Positions 1 to 5,201 of a stretch of 5,201 nt of DNA are shown one piece after another. The position numbers and the translations under genes are program-made. The notes under the pieces are model-generated. The model saw only the letters and a program-made list of their open reading frames with translations. It had not been told where the DNA came from and ran no database searches. Source of the DNA: Armatimonadota bacterium. GTDB taxonomy: Bacteria; Armatimonadota; Zipacnadia; Zipacnadales; UBA11051. The stretch lies in contig DPJP01000123.1 in assembly GCA_003542955.1 (NCBI GenBank), positions 5,907-11,107 on the forward strand, in the 5' to 3' direction. The number at the start of each line of letters is the position of its first letter. Positions within the stretch are counted from its first letter, which is position 1.

Positions 1-54
1 CAGATTTGACGCCGCCTGATGAGTGGTGACAGGCAACAGCACCACGACAGCCGA

Positions 55-67
55 CGGCAGGCTGCCG
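55..67. repeat. 13-bp perfect inverted repeat upstream of first kinase
   Basis: CGGCAG and CTGCCG are arranged as perfect inverted arms around a single central G. The repeat lies 28 bp upstream of the ATG at 96. The one-base centre makes it a poor RNA hairpin, so if it is functional it is more likely a site for a dimeric DNA-binding protein. Short GC-rich palindromes also occur by chance in DNA of this composition, and no second copy was noticed near the other gene starts. Confidence 0.25.
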
Positions 68-75
68 CGGACGAT

Positions 76-83
76 GGAGAGGA
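76..83 (+). promoter_or_regulatory. Shine-Dalgarno site for the first kinase
   Basis: GGAGAGGA is purine-rich and complementary to the 16S rRNA tail. It ends 12 nt before the ATG at 96, slightly longer than the usual 5-9 nt spacing. No other in-frame start codon exists between the stop at 27-29 and the ATG at 96, so that start is well determined despite the spacing. An out-of-frame ATG at 85 sits too close to this site to be used efficiently. Confidence 0.6.
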
Positions 84-95
84 AATGCAGTCCGA

Positions 96-2591
96 ATGCC
101 CGATGAGTTGGCCCGGTATGCGCTGCTGATCACCTCAGGAGCCACTGCCCTGCTGGGAATCGTCGCCTACCAGCGGGCGCCCGACCGCGTGTGGAACCGG
201 CTGTTCACCCTTCACGCGCTGGCCGTCAGCGCCTGGCAGTTGATCAACTACCTGATTCAGGCCGCCGGAACCGACATCGAGGCCGCACTCTGGCTGCGCC
301 TCTCGCACCCCGTCGTCGCCGTCGTCGTCTGCACCTGCGTCGAGTTGTTCTGGACATTCCCCGAGCGCGTTGACGCTGCGCCGCCGAAGCAGCGGACGGT
401 GCTCTACATCGTTGGCCTCGCGTTCGCCTCGCTGGGCGCCTTCCCGAATCTCTACACCTCGCTCACGCTCGCCGAGGGCACCGTCTTCGTCGAGTACGGC
501 TGGCCCTTCATGCTCTTTGGCACCTTCGTGATGGGGACGCTGGGCTATGCCGACTACGTGCTGTTCAAGAAGCGCCCCTGCCTGACGGGTCTGCAACGCG
601 TGCAGGTCAACTACGTGCTGGTCGGGATGATCATCAGCCAGGCCATCGCCGTGCTGACGATGGTGATCATCCCGCTGGGCGGCGGCAACAGCTCCCTGAG
701 CCGTTGGGGCTCTGCCGGATACATCTTCATGGTCGCCTTCATGGCGTATGCCATCGGCAAACACCGCATCATCCGGCCGGTGACCGCCCTCTACCGCACC
801 GCCTCATACCTGCTTACAGGGGCGGCGACCGGCATCCTCCTGCTTGGGCTGCTGGCGATCGTCCGACCGGCGCTCGCGCGCTACCAGATACCCCAGGTGC
901 CGGTCTATGTCGCCGTCGGTGTTGCCCTGGGTCTGCTCGCCGTGCCGGTGCACCGCCGCATCCGCGAGGCCCTCGATCGTACCCTCCCGGATGCATACAT
1001 CGAGGACGTCGCCAACCTGGCTACCAACGCTATCCTGCGCACCCTCGATGCCGATGAGCTTCCGCGCTTCGTGGCCGTCAGCGTGGCCAACATGCTCCAC
1101 GCAACGCACGCGAGCGTGTTCCTCAAGCGGGCCGAGAGCGACGGCTACATCCGCTGCTACAGGTACTCCGAGGACGTCGGTGAGTCGCCCGCCGGCGCCG
1201 AACGAATACCGGTGGACTCCGTGATCGGGCGATTGCTCGCACGGGTGCGCGATGTCGTAGATCGCTCCACGGTGCGGCGGTTCTACGCGCTCGAACAGGC
1301 CCACGAACTGCTTGATGAACTGCGCCGCTACGACGCCGAGATACTCGCCCCAATCCTCTGGGAGGATGCGCTGCTGGGGATCATCGTCATTGGCGAGCGG
1401 TTGTCGGCCGAGATGTACAGCCCCGAGGAGGTCGAACTGCTGCGCCACCTGCTGCCGCAGATATCGCTGGCGCTGCGTAATGCCGAGTTGTACGACGGCA
1501 TGGTCCAGATGAAAGAGTACAACGACAACATCCTCCGACAGATGAAGAGCGGCGTCATCGCCATCGACGCCAACCGCGTGGTCGAGATGCTCAATCCCGC
1601 GGCGGAGGAGATGCTGGGCATGGAGGCCTTCGAGGTCATGGGCCGCGGCGTCGACGTGTTGCCGGCGCCCATCGCCGAGATGCTGCTGCGCGCACTGGCC
1701 GGGCGGGCCGTGCATACTGAGGCGCGCGTGGTGATCCAGCGCCCCAGTGGTGATGCGGTTCCCGTCTCCTGCAGCGCCTCCCGCTGGCCCGGCGTTGCTC
1801 CCTCCGAGGAAGGCGCCATGGTCGTCATGAGCGACCTGACGCTGCTCGAGGAGCTTGAACGCGAGCGCCAGAGCGCCGAGCACCTTGCTCTCATCCGCGT
1901 GCTCTCGGCAGGTATGGCGCATGAGATCAGGAATCCACTTGTAGCGATACGAACCTTCGCGGAGCTGCTCCCGTCCCGCTGGGAGGACCCGGATTTCCGC
2001 GGTGACTTCCTCACTACGGCACAGGAAGAGATTGAGCGGATAGACCGCCTGCTGCGCGACCTGATGATGCTCTCGAAGCCGGCCGACGCGGTTGTCGACA
2101 AGGTCAATGTGAATGCCGTGTGCCAGAACGTCGCGCGGTCGCTGTCGGCGCGCGCGGAGTCCCGCGGCATCGCCCTCGACACCGTCTTCACATCCAACGG
2201 CAGGTACCCTCTCGGCGATGAGAGCAGAGTGCATCAGGCCCTGCTCAACGTCGTGTCGAACGCGGTCGATGCCGAGCCGCGGGAGGGCATTGTCAGGATC
2301 ACGACCGAGGAGGACACAGGGGCGGACGGGGCGGAGCTGATCACCATCAGGGTCTTCAATGCAAACAGCTTCATTCCGCAGGAGCACTACAGCGAGATAT
2401 TCAAGCCGTTCTACACTCGCAAGCCGGGCGGGACCGGGCTCGGGCTGGCGATCTGTCAGACGATCATCGAAGAGCACAACGGGACAATCTGGGTGCATTC
2501 GGCGGAGGGCGTGGGCACGGAGTTTGTCATCCAGTTACCGATCCACTCACACAACGGAGAGAATGAACATGGTCGTCGTCCTGGCGATTGA
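96..2591 (+). CDS. Membrane-bound sensor histidine kinase (multi-TM, GAF, PAS, HisKA, HATPase)
   Basis: Predicted inner-membrane sensor kinase of 831 residues that would autophosphorylate on His609 and pass phosphate to a response regulator. Residues 1-285 are hydrophobic, with about nine candidate membrane segments (near 8-25, 35-54, 66-86, 101-120, 136-156, 171-193, 206-222, 235-256, 268-285). This resembles the seven-helix sensor regions seen in some kinases, plus two extra helices. A GAF-type domain follows at about 305-462 and a PAS domain at about 475-585. The HisKA H-box is AHEIRNPL with His609, Glu610 and Asn613 all present. The HATPase part shows the N-box (Asn718, Asn722), F-box (IFKPFY, 768-773) and G2 box (GGTGLGL, 778-784). 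The G1 box is odd: the usual DxGxG is NANSF at 755-759. The start at 96 is the only in-frame option. The 3' end overlaps the next gene by 23 bp, suggesting coupled translation. The kinase assignment is sure; the signal is unknown. Confidence 0.95.
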   Translation: MPDELARYALLITSGATALLGIVAYQRAPDRVWNRLFTLHALAVSAWQLINYLIQAAGTDIEAALWLRLSHPVVAVVVCTCVELFWTFPERVDAAPPKQRTVLYIVGLAFASLGAFPNLYTSLTLAEGTVFVEYGWPFMLFGTFVMGTLGYADYVLFKKRPCLTGLQRVQVNYVLVGMIISQAIAVLTMVIIPLGGGNSSLSRWGSAGYIFMVAFMAYAIGKHRIIRPVTALYRTASYLLTGAATGILLLGLLAIVRPALARYQIPQVPVYVAVGVALGLLAVPVHRRIREALDRTLPDAYIEDVANLATNAILRTLDADELPRFVAVSVANMLHATHASVFLKRAESDGYIRCYRYSEDVGESPAGAERIPVDSVIGRLLARVRDVVDRSTVRRFYALEQAHELLDELRRYDAEILAPILWEDALLGIIVIGERLSAEMYSPEEVELLRHLLPQISLALRNAELYDGMVQMKEYNDNILRQMKSGVIAIDANRVVEMLNPAAEEMLGMEAFEVMGRGVDVLPAPIAEMLLRALAGRAVHTEARVVIQRPSGDAVPVSCSASRWPGVAPSEEGAMVVMSDLTLLEELERERQSAEHLALIRVLSAGMAHEIRNPLVAIRTFAELLPSRWEDPDFRGDFLTTAQEEIERIDRLLRDLMMLSKPADAVVDKVNVNAVCQNVARSLSARAESRGIALDTVFTSNGRYPLGDESRVHQALLNVVSNAVDAEPREGIVRITTEEDTGADGAELITIRVFNANSFIPQEHYSEIFKPFYTRKPGGTGLGLAICQTIIEEHNGTIWVHSAEGVGTEFVIQLPIHSHNGENEHGRRPGD
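2556..2561 (+). promoter_or_regulatory. Shine-Dalgarno site deciding the start of the second gene
   Basis: GGAGAG lies inside the 3' end of the first kinase gene. Two in-frame ATGs follow, at 2563 and 2569. The first is one base after the motif, too close for normal initiation; the second is spaced by 7 nt, which is ideal. The start is therefore placed at 2569. Longer in-frame extension back to 2359 is just the first gene read in another frame, giving an Arg/Ser-rich sequence that is not protein-like. Confidence 0.7.
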
Positions 2592-4608
2592 TCTCGCTCC
2601 CGGTTGGATCGAGCGCGTCCGCGCCGGCTTCGCGGACCGCGCTGTGGTGCTGCCTGCCTCCGGCGCCGCCGCCGTTGAGTTGGCCCGCACCACGCCCATC
2701 ACCATGGTAGTGGCTTCCTTCGAGGCCCTCACGACACAGCGGCTGCTCGACTACCAGCAGGTGCTTGCCGCCGCGGAGGGCGCCGTGACTATCTGCGTGG
2801 CGCCCGCGGATGCCAGGAGCCGGATTCGCAGCGACGAACTCTTCTCACCCGACTACTGGATCGATACCGAGGCCTCCGCCGGCGAGGCCTCAGATGTGCT
2901 CTCGGCGGCCCTCAACCGCGTCAGCGCCGTCTACCCGGCCCCGAGTTCAGTTGTCAACGCCCCGGTGCCCGCGTACACCTACTCTGCCGCACCGACCGGC
3001 ATCGCGCCCGTGGTGACCGACCGGCCGAGTGTCGGCAGTGCCGAGTACGAGGGGATGCAGCGCCTGCTCTCGGCCCTGTCGCGGGGGACCGACCTCGACG
3101 GGTTGCTCGCCGCCTTCGTCGACTGCGCCGCCGACATCGTCCGTTGCGCGGGCTACTGCCTGCTGTGGCGCGATACCGATAACGGCGCGCTGACCGTTCG
3201 GTGCGCCCATGGGCTGCCCAGAGAGGTCACTGAGCATGCCCGCCTGAGCGACTCGAACGCGCTCATCCGCTGGTACCACCGTAACAGCCGCATACTCACA
3301 CGCGCCGAACTGGCCGCATCACACGGCAACCCCGAGGTCGCCGCGTTGCTGCAGGAGTTTGATATCCTCCGCGGAAGCGTCGCCGTCCCCCTGATGATCG
3401 GCAGCCGCCTGCGCGGGCTGCTGATGCTCGGCGACAAGATAGTGGGCACACCGTACGCGTACTCAGAACTCGAGACACTCTTTACGGCCGCGGATCACGT
3501 CGGCAGGCGCGCCGACAGCCTCCAGGCACAGCGACAGACCAGTGTCGGAGCCCACTCGATTGCCGACAGCGTCGCCAACATGCCGATGGGGCTGGTGACG
3601 ATGGATGCCGACGGGCGCATCGGCGTCTGCAACGCCTATGCCGCCAGGGCGCTGGGCATGGAGATCGAGGACATCGTGGGCCGTGATCTGCGCTGCCTGC
3701 CCTCCCCGCTTGGCGACCATCTGCATGCGACCTACACCTCGCCGCAGTCGGCGCTCGACGGGGTCAAGGTTACCCTGCACAACCGCGGCGTTCTGCTCAG
3801 GGTCAGCACCTCGGTGGTGACGGGCCCGGACGGCCGCCCCGCGGGCAGTCTCATGCTGCTCGAGGATGTGACCGAGCCGATCGCGCGCGCTGCCAGGAGC
3901 AGACAACAGCGCCGCCTGGACACGCTCAGCCATGTCATCGGCCGCATCGCGCACAACATCCGCACTCCTCTTACGGCCATCAAGACATACGCGGAGCTGA
4001 TGGAGCACGCCGGTCCCGGCGACGGGCTTGACGGCTTCTGGAAGGAGACCGTCAGCCCGGAACTCGAGCGTCTCGAGCAGCTGATCGGTGAACTGGTCCA
4101 GGTCGTCGAGCAGCCGGAGCCCGAATACCGCCCCGTGCGACTCGAGCAGATTGTCGAGCAGGCGATCTCGGACATCTTCCCGCCCGGTGAAGACCCCGGC
4201 GGGATGCCCGAACTCAGCGTGGCGGCAGGCGTGCCCGAGATCGTCGCCGACCCCGGACCCACCCACGACGCGGTCTCCTACCTGCTCCGCTTCCTGCGGG
4301 ACGTGGATGGATCGCGTGTGAACGTGGCCATCGACCGGCAGGAGACGCCCGAGGGCCCCAGCGTGTCGCTGACGCTGACGGGCAACCTCAACGGCTCGCA
4401 TGTGGATATCGAGCAGGTCCTCGACCCCATATTCGCGCTGCAGCAACCCGACGGCGACCTGGGGCCGGCTATCAGCAGGCAACTCATTGATCGGCAGGGC
4501 GCCACACTGCAGGCGGGCGCCGCCGACGGCAAGCTCAGGTTCGAAGTTCTCTTCCCAATCACCGTGCCCGAAGCGGTCACCTCAGCAGGGAGACAGCTTG
4601 ATGGATGA
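2569..4608 (+). CDS. Probable pseudo-histidine kinase (receiver-like, GAF, PAS, degenerate HisKA/HATPase)
   Basis: Predicted soluble signalling protein of 679 residues. Residues 1-120 have the alternating strand/helix pattern of a receiver, but Ser50 sits where the phospho-Asp is expected, and the conserved acidic pair and Lys are not evident. A Pro/Ala-rich linker (about 121-157) leads to a GAF domain (about 158-318) with Cys186, Cys193, Cys197 and Cys212. A PAS domain follows (about 328-437). The H-box is AHNIRTPL: His462 is kept but the catalytic acidic neighbour is Asn463. The N-box region (567-578) has Tyr571 and Phe575 where the first kinase has its two Asn. The G1 region reads NLNGS (606-610), and G2 is reduced to GDLGPA (629-634). 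ATP binding is therefore doubtful. The PAS-to-HisKA part aligns well with the preceding kinase, so it is probably a diverged paralogue. It may act as a partner, regulator or phosphate acceptor. No membrane segment is seen. It overlaps both neighbouring genes. Confidence 0.88.
   Translation: MVVVLAIDLAPGWIERVRAGFADRAVVLPASGAAAVELARTTPITMVVASFEALTTQRLLDYQQVLAAAEGAVTICVAPADARSRIRSDELFSPDYWIDTEASAGEASDVLSAALNRVSAVYPAPSSVVNAPVPAYTYSAAPTGIAPVVTDRPSVGSAEYEGMQRLLSALSRGTDLDGLLAAFVDCAADIVRCAGYCLLWRDTDNGALTVRCAHGLPREVTEHARLSDSNALIRWYHRNSRILTRAELAASHGNPEVAALLQEFDILRGSVAVPLMIGSRLRGLLMLGDKIVGTPYAYSELETLFTAADHVGRRADSLQAQRQTSVGAHSIADSVANMPMGLVTMDADGRIGVCNAYAARALGMEIEDIVGRDLRCLPSPLGDHLHATYTSPQSALDGVKVTLHNRGVLLRVSTSVVTGPDGRPAGSLMLLEDVTEPIARAARSRQQRRLDTLSHVIGRIAHNIRTPLTAIKTYAELMEHAGPGDGLDGFWKETVSPELERLEQLIGELVQVVEQPEPEYRPVRLEQIVEQAISDIFPPGEDPGGMPELSVAAGVPEIVADPGPTHDAVSYLLRFLRDVDGSRVNVAIDRQETPEGPSVSLTLTGNLNGSHVDIEQVLDPIFALQQPDGDLGPAISRQLIDRQGATLQAGAADGKLRFEVLFPITVPEAVTSAGRQLDG
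4587..4592 (+). promoter_or_regulatory. Shine-Dalgarno site for the third gene
   Basis: AGGGAG lies within the end of the second gene, 8 nt before the ATG at 4601. This is near-ideal spacing and supports that start, from which the receiver begins directly with MDEAKILIIDDE. An in-frame TTG at 4598 is a weaker alternative that would add one residue only. Confidence 0.7.
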
Positions 4609-5201
4609 GGCAAAGATCCTCATTATTGATGACGAGCAGGGGCCGCGCGAATCGCTGCGCATGATCCTCAAGACCAGCTACCAGGTGCTGATGGCCGACG
4701 GCGCCATGGCCGGCCTGCAATTGGCCCGTGAGGCCAGGCCCGACATGGCTTTCGTCGACATCAAGATGCCGGAGATGGATGGCACCGAGGTCCTGCGCCG
4801 ACTCAAGGAGATCGACCCCGATATCGAGGTCGCGCTCATCACCGCCTACGCCGCGGTCGACACCGCGCAGCAGGCCGTGCGCCATGGCGCGATTGACTAT
4901 ATCACCAAGCCGTTTGCCGTGCAGGAGATACTCACCGTGGCCGAGCGCGGACTCCAGCGGCGAGGCGAGTCCAAGAAGCACAGGGTCCTGCTCCAGCAGC
5001 TCCAGCCCGCCGCCCAGGCGCTCTCGTGGCAACTGAGCGCTCTTGACGACAGCCCCGACGGCTCCGACCAGCAGGAGATATTCCAGAACCTCGCCGAGGC
5101 CCACTCATCCATCGAGACGCAGTTGTCGAAGATCGCCAGGCTCAACGCCATCGGCGAGATTGCCGCCGAGGTCGCCCACGATGTCAGCAACTTTCTGACT
5201 A
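4601..5201 (+). CDS. Response regulator-histidine kinase hybrid, 3'-truncated by window end
   Basis: The first 200 residues are present and the frame is open to the window end. Residues 4-118 form a complete receiver: acidic pair Asp10/Asp11, phospho-Asp53 in VDIKMPEMDG, Thr81, and Lys103 in YITKPF. The sequence around it resembles NtrC-type receivers. A Gln- and Ala-rich, probably helical linker (about 119-180) follows. IGEIAAEVAHDVSNFL at 184-199 is an H-box of the AHDxxN type, with His193, Asp194 and Asn197 intact. In known families this H-box is followed by a HATPase domain, which would lie beyond the edge. The protein has no membrane segment so far. Its receiver probably accepts phosphate from an upstream kinase and controls its own kinase part. 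The gene overlaps the previous one by 8 bp (ATGGATGA). Receiver identity is sure; the kinase half is strongly suggested by the H-box only. Confidence 0.92.
   Translation, partial: MDEAKILIIDDEQGPRESLRMILKTSYQVLMADGAMAGLQLAREARPDMAFVDIKMPEMDGTEVLRRLKEIDPDIEVALITAYAAVDTAQQAVRHGAIDYITKPFAVQEILTVAERGLQRRGESKKHRVLLQQLQPAAQALSWQLSALDDSPDGSDQQEIFQNLAEAHSSIETQLSKIARLNAIGEIAAEVAHDVSNFLT

Larger units (their letters stand above)
1..95. other. Upstream leader, no supportable gene
   Basis: This short stretch precedes the first kinase gene. In the reading frame of that gene a TGA lies at 27-29 and no ATG, GTG or TTG follows it before 96. The other forward frames are also closed early: a TGA at 7-9 in frame 1 and one at 17-19 in frame 2. 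The last codons of an upstream gene could end here, at 19 or 29, but a few codons cannot be recognised. A TTGACG at 6-11 resembles a -35 box but has no convincing -10 partner. The promoter of the operon may lie further upstream, outside the window. Confidence 0.5.

Noticed and set aside
6..34. A sigma-70-like promoter beginning with TTGACG at 6-11
   Set aside because: No -10-like hexamer is present at 16-18 bp spacing, so a single near-match hexamer is not enough.
85..129. A 14-codon leader reading frame overlapping the start of the first kinase
   Set aside because: Its ATG is only 1-2 bases from the purine-rich site, the peptide has no attenuation-like features, and such short frames are common by chance.
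310..332. Repetitive GTC/GCC triplets in the first gene
   Set aside because: They encode a run of Val and Ala in a membrane helix. This is codon bias and not a separate repeat element.
804..2498. A 564-codon open frame on the minus strand inside the first kinase gene
   Set aside because: It lies entirely antisense to a clear kinase and shows no recognisable domain. Its composition is rich in His, Arg, Asp and Gln, as expected for the reverse of GC-rich coding DNA.
2359..2568. N-terminal extension of the second gene back to an ATG at 2359
   Set aside because: The translated extension is Arg/Ser-rich out-of-frame reading of the first kinase's HATPase domain. A good Shine-Dalgarno site supports the start at 2569.
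3463..4482. A 339-codon open frame on the minus strand inside the second gene
   Set aside because: It has the same His/Arg/Asp-rich shadow composition, no domain and no fitting ribosome site noted. It is opposite a well-supported gene.

Overview
The window is a GC-rich stretch (roughly two-thirds G+C by eye, not counted) read entirely on the plus strand. It holds three tightly packed two-component signalling genes; the third runs off the right edge. GC-rich codon use, Shine-Dalgarno sites and the families present indicate a bacterium with a large signalling repertoire. There is no rRNA, tRNA or phylum-specific marker, so I do not name a taxon. I see no mobile element, CRISPR array, RNA gene or terminator.

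Layout. Positions 1-95 form a short leader with no supportable gene and a 13-bp inverted repeat. Positions 96-2591 encode a membrane-bound sensor histidine kinase: a multi-pass N-terminus, then GAF, PAS, HisKA and HATPase. Positions 2569-4608 encode a soluble protein: a receiver-like N-terminus without the phospho-Asp, a Pro/Ala-rich linker, then GAF, PAS, and HisKA/HATPase-like regions. It keeps the phosphoacceptor His but has lost most recognisable ATP-binding residues, so it is probably a pseudokinase. Positions 4601-5201 encode the start of a response regulator-kinase hybrid: a complete canonical receiver, a helical linker and an H-box of the AHDxxN type, cut off by the window end.

The genes overlap by 23 and 8 bp, each downstream start has its own Shine-Dalgarno site, and nothing separates them. 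They are very probably co-transcribed and translationally coupled, which suggests one signalling unit. The most interesting feature is the contrast between the three proteins. The first has good H, N, F and G2 boxes but an altered G1 box. The second looks like a decayed or repurposed paralogue of the first. The third has an intact receiver and an intact H-box. A plausible model, which is inference only, is that the membrane kinase senses a signal and the pseudokinase pairs with it as an allosteric partner or phosphate acceptor. Phosphate would then reach the receiver of the third protein, which controls its own attached kinase. No DNA-binding or enzymatic output domain is visible, so the final target lies outside the window.
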